DNA from: Candidatus Accumulibacter meliphilus
GTDB taxonomy: Bacteria > Pseudomonadota > Gammaproteobacteria > Burkholderiales > Rhodocyclaceae
Direction: 5' to 3'
Assembly (NCBI GenBank): GCA_003332265.1
Contig: QPGA01000002.1
Span: forward strand, 77,150-141,149
Length of the DNA: 64,000 nucleotides
Below, piece by piece: positions 1-7,867 of the stretch; the stretch's first letter is position 1, and every line of letters begins with the position of its first letter. A program made the position numbers and the translations under genes. A model generated the notes under the pieces. The model was not told where the DNA came from. It worked only from the letters and a program-made list of their open reading frames with translations, and did not search any database.

Positions 1-2
1 AG

Positions 3-686
3 CTCCTCGCCATCGACGTCGTCGAACGCTACGCGGCGAGGCTGCGGCAGGCGGCGCCGCCGGGAATGACTGCCGCAGTTGCCTCGGAAGTCAGCGCGAG
101 GCTGCTGAACGTTTTGGGCACGGCACAGGAGCCGGCGCCGAGCGCGCCGAAAAGCACCCCGCGAGTCGACCGGGCCTTCAGTGACAGCGACGCGATTTAC
201 GTCGACAACGCCGGCCTGGTCATCCTCTGGCCGTTCCTGCAGAGTTTCTTCGGTCGCCTCGGGCTCGTGGACGAAAAGCGCTTCAGGGATGAGGCCGCGG
301 CGCAGCGGGCGGCGGGTCTGCTGCAATACGTCGCCACCGCCGACGAGGCGCCGCCGGAGTATCTGCTGCCTCTGAACAAGTTACTCTGCGGGATTGCGCT
401 CGACGAGGTGTTCGATTTCGGCGAGCCGATTAGCGCCGACGAAATCGAGGAATGCACCGACCTGCTCACCGCGGTGATTGCGCAGGCACCGATTCTGCAC
501 CAGATGTCGATTGCGGGCTTTCGCGGCAGTTTCCTGCTGCGCCAGGGGCAACTCAGCGTGCGTGACGGGAATTGGCTGCTGCGCGTGCAGCGCGAAACGC
601 ACGACATCGTTCTCGACCGCTTCCCGTGGAGCGTCCAGATCGTCAAACTGCCGTGGATGACGGCGCTGATGCAGGTCGAGTGGTGA
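3..686 (+). CDS. Contractile injection system tape-measure protein, 5'-truncated by window edge
   Basis: The reading frame is open to the left edge, so the gene starts before the window; the ATG at 66 is probably internal. The visible part begins with an Ala/Pro-rich linker (to about residue 55). A conserved module follows with motifs IYVDNAGLVIL, LLQYVATADE, PPEYLLPLNKLLCG and a C-terminal segment ending near WSVQIVKLPWM. From memory of the family, these are hallmarks of the eCIS tape-measure (Afp14-like) family, which sets tube length during assembly. The TGA overlaps the ATG of the next gene (TGATG), and that gene is an eCIS ATPase, which supports an operon. No transmembrane segment is seen. 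The family call is fairly secure; the true length cannot be judged here. Confidence 0.8.
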   Translation, partial: LLAIDVVERYAARLRQAAPPGMTAAVASEVSARLLNVLGTAQEPAPSAPKSTPRVDRAFSDSDAIYVDNAGLVILWPFLQSFFGRLGLVDEKRFRDEAAAQRAAGLLQYVATADEAPPEYLLPLNKLLCGIALDEVFDFGEPISADEIEECTDLLTAVIAQAPILHQMSIAGFRGSFLLRQGQLSVRDGNWLLRVQRETHDIVLDRFPWSVQIVKLPWMTALMQVEW

Positions 687-2068
687 TGCCCTTGGGTGCC
701 AATCTACCTCTGGAAACGCTTAGGTCCTCGCTGATCGAGCTCAACGCGCGCGACCTCGAACAGGAACTCGCGTGGTTCGCACGCCTGCTCGATACGCGCT
801 TCAAGCTCTATTTCAGCCAGGAAACGAGTTACAGCAGCGTCTTTGAGGTCGCGCCACCCGAATTCGGCACTCCCGAATCGGCCTACGCGGGTTTCCTGCG
901 CCATTACGCGTTCTCCTTCGTCGAGCGCGTGGCGCTCGTCCTCGGCCTCGTGCCCCACCTCCGACCGCAACTGCTCGACATCTTCCACACGAAGAACAAG
1001 ACATTTGACCGCCGCTTCACCGAGTTCGGTGGCCTTCGTGATGAAAACGGGGACTTCGTGCCGACTGGCGAAACACTCGCCTTCATCCTCGCGGGCACCA
1101 ATCTCGAAACCCGCTTCGCGCTTCAACCGATCTTCGACCGCGACCATTACTTCGCCCGGCACGACCTCCTGCGACCCGTCCCGCAGAGCCGCGACGAGCC
1201 GCTGATGAAAGCGCCACTGCGCCTGTCGGCGGAGTGCCTGGGCCTGGTCACCACCGGTTACGCCCGGCGCCCCGACTTGAGCGCCGATTTCCCCGCCCGC
1301 CACATCGAAACCCGGCTCGAATGGAGCGACCTCGTGCTGCACCCCGGCACGCTCACGCAGGTACAGGAAATCGAAATCTGGCTGCGCCACGGCGACACCC
1401 TGATGGACGACTGGGGGATGGGGCCGAAGCTGCGGCCCGGTTACCGCGCGCTGTTCTACGGGCCGCCCGGCACCGGCAAGACGATGACCGCCTGCCTGCT
1501 CGGTAAATCGACTGGCCGCGAGGTGTACAAGGTGGACCTTGCGCTGGTCGTCTCGAAATACATTGGCGAAACCGAAAAGAACCTCGCCCGCGTCTTCGAC
1601 CAGGCACAGCACAAGGGCTGGATTCTCTTCTTCGACGAAGCCGACGCGCTCTTCGGCAAGCGAACGGAGACCAGGGACGCACACGACCGCTACGCCAACC
1701 AGGAGGTCTCTTTTCTGCTGCAACGCATCGAGACCTTTGACGGCATCGCCATCCTCGCCTCGAATCAGAAAGACAACATCGACCAGGCCTTCGCCCGCCG
1801 CTTCGAGTCGATCATCTACTTCCCCATGCCGCGCCACGAGGAGCGCTTGCGCCTGTGGCGGCAGGGCTTCTCGCCAAAAGCCCGGATTGACGAAGCCGTC
1901 GATCTCGACAAGATCGCGGCGCAGTACGAGCTGTGCGGTGGGGCGATCATGAACGTCGTGCGCTACGCTTCGCTGCAGGCGCTCGAGAGCGGCGACAGCG
2001 TGGTTACGCGCGAAACACTCCAGCGCGGCATTCGCCGCGAGCACGTCAAGGAAGGGAAAGGAACATGA
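686..2068 (+). CDS. eCIS AAA+ ATPase (Afp15-like)
   Basis: A 460-residue AAA+ ATPase. The N-terminal half is a helical eCIS-specific region. The AAA module has Walker A GPPGTGKT, then SKYIGETEKN, Walker B ILFFDEADALFGKR and an arginine-finger region AFARRFES. The ATG at 686 is chosen because it overlaps the upstream stop (TGATG) and the sequence becomes family-like from there; an open frame extending upstream to 572 is anti-family, Arg-rich sequence. In Afp/PVC systems such an ATPase takes part in particle assembly or cargo loading, a cytoplasmic role. It overlaps the following cargo candidate by 4 bp (ATGA). It resembles the C-terminal AAA domain of the ATPase at 42220, which belongs to the second eCIS locus. 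Confidence 0.88.
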   Translation: MPLGANLPLETLRSSLIELNARDLEQELAWFARLLDTRFKLYFSQETSYSSVFEVAPPEFGTPESAYAGFLRHYAFSFVERVALVLGLVPHLRPQLLDIFHTKNKTFDRRFTEFGGLRDENGDFVPTGETLAFILAGTNLETRFALQPIFDRDHYFARHDLLRPVPQSRDEPLMKAPLRLSAECLGLVTTGYARRPDLSADFPARHIETRLEWSDLVLHPGTLTQVQEIEIWLRHGDTLMDDWGMGPKLRPGYRALFYGPPGTGKTMTACLLGKSTGREVYKVDLALVVSKYIGETEKNLARVFDQAQHKGWILFFDEADALFGKRTETRDAHDRYANQEVSFLLQRIETFDGIAILASNQKDNIDQAFARRFESIIYFPMPRHEERLRLWRQGFSPKARIDEAVDLDKIAAQYELCGGAIMNVVRYASLQALESGDSVVTRETLQRGIRREHVKEGKGT

Positions 2069-4314
2069 CGCCATCCGTGAAAACCCACGCCTCGGCCAGT
2101 AGAGCCGCCAAGAACAGGGACGTCGCGTCGCAACAGTCATCCAGTGGAAAGAACGGCGCAGCGTTTGCCCCGCCGGCTTATGGAGTCGATTTTGTCGATC
2201 GCGGAGAGACTCCCGCCGCTACAGGGAGGCCAGTCGTCGACAATACAGGTGGAATAGGAGGCCCTGAAAGGCAGGCGCCCTTCAGGGTGCTTGGGCGGCC
2301 TGAAGGTCGCTCGACAATGGAAAAGGCTGCCTGGACACCATTCGGAGCGGAAAATAGCCTTTTAAAGCTCCCCTCGGGAGAAGGTGGTGTGAGGGCCAAA
2401 ACGCCTGTTGTCAAGACAAGCTTGGCGCAAACATTGAGGGCTTCGGCCCTCACCCCAACTGTTCCGGCGGCTGCGCCCCCCCAGGCAACAGCTCCTGACC
2501 CTCAGTCCGAGCCGGGTGAACAGAAACTGGACACACCGGGCAATAAGTACCGGTATGAGTATGAATATCCGGTCGGCGAACGTTTTTCATTTAAATTTCG
2601 TTTTGTCGTCTCACAGACCAACCCCAACATGGCCAATACAAAGGCCGGACGCAAGAAGGCAAGCCTGGGTGAGTCGAAGATGACGATTAAAAAAACCGCC
2701 GGAAGAGCGACCTCTTTCGCCATTGCAGAAGCCGTAGCAAATGCCAGTTTAGAGCAGGAGTTCTTGTGGCCTGGCGTCAAAATCAAGGCCGACCTCACGG
2801 CGCTGGAGGCCGAATATTCAAAAGGCAATATCGATTTCAATGTGTTCAAAATCGGCGTTGGGGTTGAGGGGGTGCTCACAGAAGCCATTGGCGGTACTGA
2901 ATGGGGCCAAAAGATCCTGGATACCGAGATCGGAGAGATGATCAAAGCGGGCCTGTCCGTCACCGTCAACGGCAAGGTCGAGCTTAAGGTTGATCCGGCC
3001 GACGCCGTTCGCCTCAGCCGAGCGATTAAGTACCAATGGCAGATCTCAAAAAATGCCGCCCAGGCCATCAAGACCAAAGCCTTGATTCAACGGCATATCG
3101 ATAACAACCTTAGCCTTCAAAAAAAACTGAACCGCAAACTCAGCAAATACGCCCGCGCCCGGATTACCAAGCAGTTAGCCAACAACAAGGCGGTCATCAC
3201 TAACCTGGAAAAGAAGATCATCGAGAGTAAAACCGTCACCAGAAGGTTAATGCCGCTGCTGAGTGAGGCAAAGGCAGGGTTAAAGAGTAAAGCTGGACGG
3301 TTGGTCGGGAAAGCAGTTGGCAAATTCGCCGGAAAATTCCTGGCGAGGCTGGTCCCCGGGTTGAATATCATCATGACGGTTCTGGATATCGTTGACCTGG
3401 TGGATAAGATCTACGATCTGGCAACAGGCAAAACTGAGATCGGCTTTGGCGGTGGAGATGCAGGCGAAGTGAAGGACGAAGGGGAAGAGGGCGCAGGCAT
3501 GGGTGAGGATGCTGGAGCATCGTCTGAGGAGGACGACAGAGACGCCGCTGCCCTGGATGCCGAGGCCAAAGAATCCCTGGTGTATAAGCCGGACGCCGGG
3601 CTGGCTGACGCGCGCTCTGGTCAGGGTAAGGGCAAGGGGCCTGAACTGCACCCGGCCGCCAATGCCATTTTTGAGTCGATCAAATCAAGTCCGGGCGTGG
3701 GTGCCCGTTTTACAGCAGAGGATTTGGCCCAACTCAACGATATTGTTCCCAAGAATTTGACGAGTGAGCAGATGGCAGCGGTCATGGAAATGCTGAAGGG
3801 CGGTAAAGGCGAGGCAACCGGGGACGCCTTTGTCATCCTGGGCGCCATTCAAAAGGTAGTCTCCCAAATGAACAACCCGGCGCCGGTGCTGAAAATTTCT
3901 GCTGAAACTCCTGAAGGAAATAAGACTGAGACCATCAGCGGCCCTGAAGCAACACCGCCGCTTGAAAAGGGGAAGGAGCCAGAAAAATCAAAACTGGGAA
4001 CCCAGGAGGACCTGGTTAAGTATATCGCTGATGCAAAACCAAGGCTGGCAGGGGATGGAGCCATGTTAATCAGCCTGCAAACTCTTGTGCAGAAAAAGGA
4101 TGTCAAGGTGGGTATGGTCCTGCGGGGGATGATTGCTCTGATGGAACGGAAGAAGTACTATGGTGGATATGTGGTCTTTATCATCACCGAGGTGCAGCCT
4201 GGAAACGGAAAATATGTCATTAACCGATTGGCGGCGGATGTCTATGATGAAGCCGGCAATAAAAAGAGATTGAAAGCCATGGAAGGTCTGAAAGTAACCG
4301 ACCTAGGGGAATGA
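2065..4314 (+). CDS. Candidate eCIS cargo/effector, function unknown
   Basis: A 749-residue protein starting at ATG 2065, overlapping the ATPase stop by 4 bp (ATGA), so it is translationally coupled to it. The first ~50 residues are a Ser/Lys/Gln-rich leader with the motif FAPPAYGVDFVDRG, which I associate with N-termini of other eCIS-linked proteins (recollection, not a search). The middle (about 310-420) is strongly helical and Lys-rich. A hydrophobic helix follows at about 430-452 (LVPGLNIIMTVLDIVDLVDK), then an acidic low-complexity stretch and a helical C-terminal third. No enzyme motif is recognised. Base composition is clearly more AT-rich than the flanking genes, consistent with recent acquisition. 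The position behind the ATPase at the end of the locus is typical for cargo. A pore-forming or membrane-associated toxin is possible but unproven. Confidence 0.6.
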   Translation: MTPSVKTHASASRAAKNRDVASQQSSSGKNGAAFAPPAYGVDFVDRGETPAATGRPVVDNTGGIGGPERQAPFRVLGRPEGRSTMEKAAWTPFGAENSLLKLPSGEGGVRAKTPVVKTSLAQTLRASALTPTVPAAAPPQATAPDPQSEPGEQKLDTPGNKYRYEYEYPVGERFSFKFRFVVSQTNPNMANTKAGRKKASLGESKMTIKKTAGRATSFAIAEAVANASLEQEFLWPGVKIKADLTALEAEYSKGNIDFNVFKIGVGVEGVLTEAIGGTEWGQKILDTEIGEMIKAGLSVTVNGKVELKVDPADAVRLSRAIKYQWQISKNAAQAIKTKALIQRHIDNNLSLQKKLNRKLSKYARARITKQLANNKAVITNLEKKIIESKTVTRRLMPLLSEAKAGLKSKAGRLVGKAVGKFAGKFLARLVPGLNIIMTVLDIVDLVDKIYDLATGKTEIGFGGGDAGEVKDEGEEGAGMGEDAGASSEEDDRDAAALDAEAKESLVYKPDAGLADARSGQGKGKGPELHPAANAIFESIKSSPGVGARFTAEDLAQLNDIVPKNLTSEQMAAVMEMLKGGKGEATGDAFVILGAIQKVVSQMNNPAPVLKISAETPEGNKTETISGPEATPPLEKGKEPEKSKLGTQEDLVKYIADAKPRLAGDGAMLISLQTLVQKKDVKVGMVLRGMIALMERKKYYGGYVVFIITEVQPGNGKYVINRLAADVYDEAGNKKRLKAMEGLKVTDLGE

Positions 4315-4320
4315 GGCTTC

Positions 4321-4397
4321 GACGATCTCGATTATCTGGAATACCTGCGCCGCCTCAAACAGGCTGCCGATCGCTGTGGCTGCGCGGTGCATGCCTA
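4321..4397 (+). pseudogene. 77-bp fragment of a REP-associated tyrosine transposase gene
   Basis: These 77 bp match 6141-6217 inside the transposase pseudogene downstream with only a handful of mismatches. They encode the same segment (DDLDYLEYLRRLKQAADR...CAVHA). It is followed by a stop and by two copies of cagcggggtca (4403-4413 and 4421-4431), a motif also seen in altered form near 5265 and 5301. It is a scrap of a second transposase copy, not a gene. Confidence 0.75.
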
Positions 4398-4465
4398 AAC
4401 GACAGCGGGGTCATTCCAAACAGCGGGGTCAAGTCTAACATTCCAACACCCAAAGGATCGCGGGC

Positions 4466-4897
4466 TCAGGCTTTGCCTTTCGCATCAATCCGAGCAAGAA
4501 TATCCCGCGCCGAGACGATGCAGATGCGCTGATAGCTGCCGATACTGAGCAAGTCGCCGTCGCCCGAGACGATCAAGGTTGCGCTGCCGGCTACCGCCGC
4601 GGCAATGACGTGATCGTCATCCGCGTCGCCGAGCACCACGCGCGGCACGTCGGTGGGCACGACCCATTCGACAGCCTCAACGTAATCGGCCAGCACCTCC
4701 TGCACCGTCATGCCGATAATCGCCAGCCGCTTCGCTGCGACCGGCCGCCTAAGCACGTCGGATAGTTCCTCCAGCAGTGTGGGGCTGCTGACGAGCTGCA
4801 AATCGCCGCGCTGGCGAAGGGCCTGCAGCAACCGATATGGCGTGCCGCGCCACAGCAGTGCCGACAGCGCGACGTTCGTGTCAATGACGATCCGCAC
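4466..4897 (-). CDS. PIN-domain toxin, COG1569-type
   Basis: A 143-residue PIN ribonuclease-like protein. It opens with MRIVIDTNVALSALL, giving the first acidic residue. It carries a conserved Glu in LEELSDVL, the LGDADDDHVIAAA acidic cluster and the terminal SGDGDLL motif. The family cuts RNA and is neutralised by a cognate antitoxin. Its start overlaps the end of the upstream antitoxin by 17 bp, the usual coupled arrangement with the antitoxin first. All the expected acidic positions are visible, so it looks intact. It lies between transposase remnants, within a toxin-antitoxin island. Confidence 0.85.
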   Translation of the reverse strand: MRIVIDTNVALSALLWRGTPYRLLQALRQRGDLQLVSSPTLLEELSDVLRRPVAAKRLAIIGMTVQEVLADYVEAVEWVVPTDVPRVVLGDADDDHVIAAAVAGSATLIVSGDGDLLSIGSYQRICIVSARDILARIDAKGKA

Positions 4898-5171
4898 CTG
4901 AGTCCTTGGCGGCGGGCTGCGCCGCCAAGGCTGCCAGCCGCAGGCGCCGTTCGGCGCGTGCGGCCTTGACCTCGGCAGCGATTTCTTCCTCGCTCACGGG
5001 CTGGACGCCGGCCGCTTCCAGCGCAGGCGCGATGGCCAGCAGCCGATCCAACGCCGCGCGCTTGCTCGCCTTGGCAGCAAGGAACTCCACGAAGTCGACG
5101 ACCTCCGCCACCTGCTGCGGCGCAAGCGTTCTGAGCTGCGAGATCAAAGTCTGTTCCACGGTTGAATCCAT
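4881..5171 (-). CDS. Antitoxin partner of the PIN toxin
   Basis: A 96-residue, helical, Ala-rich protein containing LAPQQVAEVVDFVEFLAAK, a segment typical of small DUF2281-like antitoxins. It is followed by a charged C-terminal tail (EEIAAEVKAARAERR) that could wrap the toxin. The ATG at 5171 is chosen because a good ribosome-binding site (GGAGG) lies just upstream; a longer in-frame extension to 5288 has no family-like sequence. It is transcribed ahead of, and overlaps, the PIN toxin gene. No classical DNA-binding fold is evident, so autoregulation is uncertain. Confidence 0.72.
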   Translation of the reverse strand: MDSTVEQTLISQLRTLAPQQVAEVVDFVEFLAAKASKRAALDRLLAIAPALEAAGVQPVSEEEIAAEVKAARAERRLRLAALAAQPAAKDSGADRH

Positions 5172-5385
5172 CGTTCGACCTCCGTTGCTGTCAGCACGAC
5201 ATTGTCTATCCTGAGGAGAACAGTATAGGGCTAGAGGTGTGTCAATGGCGGCGGAAAAACACGTGCCGGGGTCAAGTCGGCAGGTCAAAAGAGCGGAAGA
5301 AAGGGGTCAGAACGCTTAAAATGTTCACGCCATCGGCAAGATGATGGTAGGTTTTCGCATTGATCATCGTACGAAACGAGGCGTC

Positions 5386-5622
5386 ATGCGAACCACGTTC
5401 AACCTCGATGAACAATTGCTCATTGCCGCGAGGCACCGGGCGGTCGAAGAGAGCGTTTCCCTGGCGCGCGTGATTGAAAACGCTTTGCGTGAGTCCATCG
5501 CAGAGCCAAGGGCAATGCGCGAAACGATACAGCTGATCACGGCCTCCGGGCCCGGTGTGAAACCGGGGGTGGACCTGGATAATGGGCGTTCGCTACGGCA
5601 GATCATGGATGACCCGTCGTGA
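5386..5622 (+). CDS. Ribbon-helix-helix antitoxin of a VapBC-type pair
   Basis: A 78-residue protein. Its N-terminus, MRTTFNLDEQLL followed by a helix-turn-helix-length segment with SLARVIENALRE, matches the ribbon-helix-helix antitoxin pattern (strand for DNA binding, then two helices). The C-terminal half carries PGVKPGVDLDNGRSLRQIMDD, typical of tails that bind PIN toxins. ATG 5386 is preferred over an upstream ATG at 5341 because homology starts there. The stop overlaps the GTG start of the toxin by 4 bp (GTGA). RHH antitoxins usually repress their own promoter. Confidence 0.8.
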   Translation: MRTTFNLDEQLLIAARHRAVEESVSLARVIENALRESIAEPRAMRETIQLITASGPGVKPGVDLDNGRSLRQIMDDPS

Positions 5623-6047
5623 TATTGATGGATTTGAATGTGTTGGTGTATGCGCACCGGGAAGACGTGAAGGATCATCGGGCTTACCGTGACTGGCTGG
5701 AATCCGTGATCAACGCCCCGACTGCATACGGTTTCTCGGAACTGGTGTTGAGCGGTTTCGTCCGGGTCGTGACCCATGCGAAGGTTTTCGAAACACCGAC
5801 TTTGCTGGACGTCGCCATCGCCTTCGTGGAGCAGGTTCGCACAGCGGAGCACGCGGTTTGCCTGACGCCCGGCAGGAATCATTGGCGTCTGTTACTGCAG
5901 TGCGCGCGGTCGATTTCTGCGCAGGGCAACGATATCCCTGATGCCTATCATGCGGCGCTCGCGCTGGAGTGGGACTGCGACTGGGTCACCACCGACAGGG
6001 GATTTCCCCGCTTCAAGGGCTTGCGGGTGCGCCATCCGCTGAAGTAG
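5619..6047 (+). CDS. VapC-like PIN-domain toxin
   Basis: A 142-residue PIN-domain protein with MDLNVLVYAHRED at the N-terminus, a conserved Glu in the FSELVLSGFVRV helix, NDIPDAYHAALALE in the middle and WVTTDRGFPRF near the C-terminus, supplying the acidic metal site. The family acts as a ribonuclease held in check by the preceding antitoxin. The GTG start at 5619 overlaps the antitoxin stop. It ends 9 bp before the dead transposase. It appears intact. Confidence 0.85.
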   Translation: MILMDLNVLVYAHREDVKDHRAYRDWLESVINAPTAYGFSELVLSGFVRVVTHAKVFETPTLLDVAIAFVEQVRTAEHAVCLTPGRNHWRLLLQCARSISAQGNDIPDAYHAALALEWDCDWVTTDRGFPRFKGLRVRHPLK

Positions 6048-6056
6048 CGACGCCAG

Positions 6057-6640
6057 ATGCCGCGAAAACCTCGCTTTTACGTTCCCGGGGCCCCTGTTCA
6101 TGCCGTTCAGCGCGGCCACAACCGATCCGCAGTATTCTTTGACGATCTCGATTCTCTGGAATACCTGCGCTGCCTTAAACAGGCAGCCGATAGCTGTGGC
6201 TGCGCGGTTCATGCCTATGTGCTGATGACCAATCACGTGCATTTGCTGCTGTCGTCCGAGCGGGCCGACTCGGTAGGGCGCTTGTTCCAGAGTCTGGGCC
6301 GACATTATGTGCGACATATCAACGAAACCTATCAGCGACATGGCGGTTTGTGGGAGGGTCGCCACTGGTGCAACGTGATTGAGTCGTAGACCTATCTGCT
6401 CTCGTGAATGCGTTACAAGGAGCTGAATCCGGTGAGGGCCGCGATGGTCGATCATCCGGCCAGGTACCGTTGGTTCAGCTACGCGGCCAATGCGTTGGGG
6501 GTGAGCAATGCCGTCCTGACCGCGCACCCTGAGTATGTCGCCCTGGGTCGTTTACCCGACGATCGGCAGTCGGTCTATCGCGGCCTGTTCGACGGGGAGT
6601 CCGATTTCGACGAGCAGGCTCGCTTGATTCCTTCTGCTCA
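6057..6640 (+). pseudogene. REP-associated tyrosine transposase (RAYT), inactivated
   Basis: Starts MPRKPRFYVPGAPVHAVQRGHNR and carries the HUH motif NHVHLLLS, as in IS200-like REP-associated transposases that move or maintain REP palindromes. In-frame stops interrupt it at 6387-6389 (TAG) and 6405-6407 (TGA). Reading through gives ES*TYLLS*MRYKELNPVRA, where the family normally has an unbroken segment of the type SETYLLACMRYIELNPVRA. The family-like sequence runs on to about 6625 (YRGLFDGESDFDEQA) and then degenerates, so the C-terminus is also lost. A 77-bp part is duplicated at 4321-4397. Both stop positions are consistent with simple point mutations. Confidence 0.85.
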
Positions 6641-6653
6641 CTCGACGTATAGT
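6624..6653 (+). promoter_or_regulatory. Candidate sigma-70 promoter for the DUF2384/RES pair
   Basis: TTGATT (6624-6629) and TATAGT (6648-6653) are separated by 18 bp and end 17 bp before the antitoxin ATG. They match the -35 and -10 consensus at 4/6 and 5/6 positions. The site lies in the degenerate tail of the transposase pseudogene. Visual assignment only. Confidence 0.4.
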
Positions 6654-6670
6654 GACTGCTCACTAGAGCG

Positions 6671-7276
6671 ATGTGGATGTCCAACGTGGGAGCGACCAAC
6701 CGTACCAGCAAGTCCAGGCTCAAGCCACCCGACGCGAGCGTGCCGGCCAATCCGGATTTGAGCGGGGAGATGCTCAATCTCGTCGACCAGGTCGCGCCTG
6801 TACAGAAAAACAGGCTTGTCGATAGGATGCTCAAGCAGCAGTACTTCAAACAGTACTTCGAGCAGGCCTATCGTGCCGCGCCGATAGTGCGTATCGATAT
6901 GATCAAGCACGGCGTGCCGGCCACGCTGGTCGTGGAACTGGCAGCGCAGCTGTGCATTTCGAAGGAGCAGCTGTGCCGTACGCTCGGTTTGGCTCGTGCC
7001 ACGATCGACCGCAAGGTACGCGAAGCCAGCCTGCTATCGCCCGATGAGACTTCGCGCGTGTTGGGACTCAGCCGGCTTGTCGGGCGCGTGCAGGCGATCA
7101 TGGACGATGCAGGCAGCGTGGCGGATTTCGATGCTGCCGTGTGGGCCGCGACCTGGCTGGAGCAACCGTTGCCGGCGCTCGGAGGCCAGCGGCCCGCGGA
7201 GTGGATGGACACCGCCGAAGGACAGAACATCGTTTTCCACCTGCTCGACCAGATCGGCAGCGGCGCCTACGCATGA
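6671..7276 (+). CDS. Xre/MbcA/ParS-type antitoxin (DUF2384)
   Basis: A 201-residue protein. The central helix-turn-helix region contains LCISKEQLCRTLGLARATIDRK. The C-terminal DUF2384 domain contains SRLVGRVQAIMDDAG, then AAVWAATWLEQPLPALGGQRPAEWMDT and a final LLDQIGSGAYA. This C-terminal domain defines antitoxins paired with RES toxins. The start could be ATG 6671 or ATG 6677. Its stop overlaps the RES toxin start by 4 bp (ATGA). The DNA-binding region suggests that it represses its own operon. Confidence 0.88.
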   Translation: MWMSNVGATNRTSKSRLKPPDASVPANPDLSGEMLNLVDQVAPVQKNRLVDRMLKQQYFKQYFEQAYRAAPIVRIDMIKHGVPATLVVELAAQLCISKEQLCRTLGLARATIDRKVREASLLSPDETSRVLGLSRLVGRVQAIMDDAGSVADFDAAVWAATWLEQPLPALGGQRPAEWMDTAEGQNIVFHLLDQIGSGAYA

Positions 7277-7776
7277 GCGTCGCGCTCTGGCGCATCGCAC
7301 TCGCATCGAGGAGCATTGCCCCCACCGACCTCGGCGGCCTGGGCGCAGGGAATACGGGTGGTCGGTGGAACAGCCCTGGCAGGCCGGTAGTCTATGCCGC
7401 CACCAGCGCCTCGCTGGCTTGCCTGGAGACGGTCGTGCACCTCAATGCGGGTGGCTTGCCGCTGAACCGCGTGCTGGTGCGTATCGACGTTCCGGACGAA
7501 GTCTGGAATGTACGGCAATCGCTGTTGCTTGCGAGCCTTGCCGAGGGCTGGAATGCCGTGCCTGCGGGATCGGTGTCCGCAGAAGCTGGCAATGCATGGC
7601 TCGATGGTCTGCTGTCGGCTCTGCTGATAGTGCCGTCGGCGATCGTCCCCGACGAGTTCAACGTGCTGCTGAATCCCCGTCACGCGGACGCCGCCAAGGT
7701 GACTGCAACGGCCGTTCGGCCCTGGACCTATGACGCCCGCTTGCTCGTGGAACGTGGGACCCGTGAAGTTCCTTGA
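7273..7776 (+). CDS. RES-domain toxin (NAD+-degrading family)
   Basis: A 167-residue RES-domain protein. RES toxins (MbcT/ParT type) destroy or divert NAD+ or ADP-ribosylate targets. The conserved Arg is in LWRIA, followed by GGRWNSPGRPVVYAATS and the conserved Glu in SLACLETVVHLN. The DEFNVLLNPRH segment near the C-terminus supplies the expected Asn-Pro-His region. ATG 7273 is chosen for the ATGA overlap with the antitoxin stop. All the family signature residues I know are present. Confidence 0.88.
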   Translation: MSVALWRIALASRSIAPTDLGGLGAGNTGGRWNSPGRPVVYAATSASLACLETVVHLNAGGLPLNRVLVRIDVPDEVWNVRQSLLLASLAEGWNAVPAGSVSAEAGNAWLDGLLSALLIVPSAIVPDEFNVLLNPRHADAAKVTATAVRPWTYDARLLVERGTREVP

Positions 7777-7867
7777 GTTCGCCTGCCGGTAATGCACCTA
7801 CCGTTCATGCGCGGGTGCTCCCTCCTGCGCGTCGCCGGCGCCTTGGCGGCATGGCTTGGAGCACCAT

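Noticed and set aside
4311-4532. Short open frame after the cargo candidate
   Set aside because: It combines a transposase scrap with unrelated sequence; no ribosome-binding site and no family.
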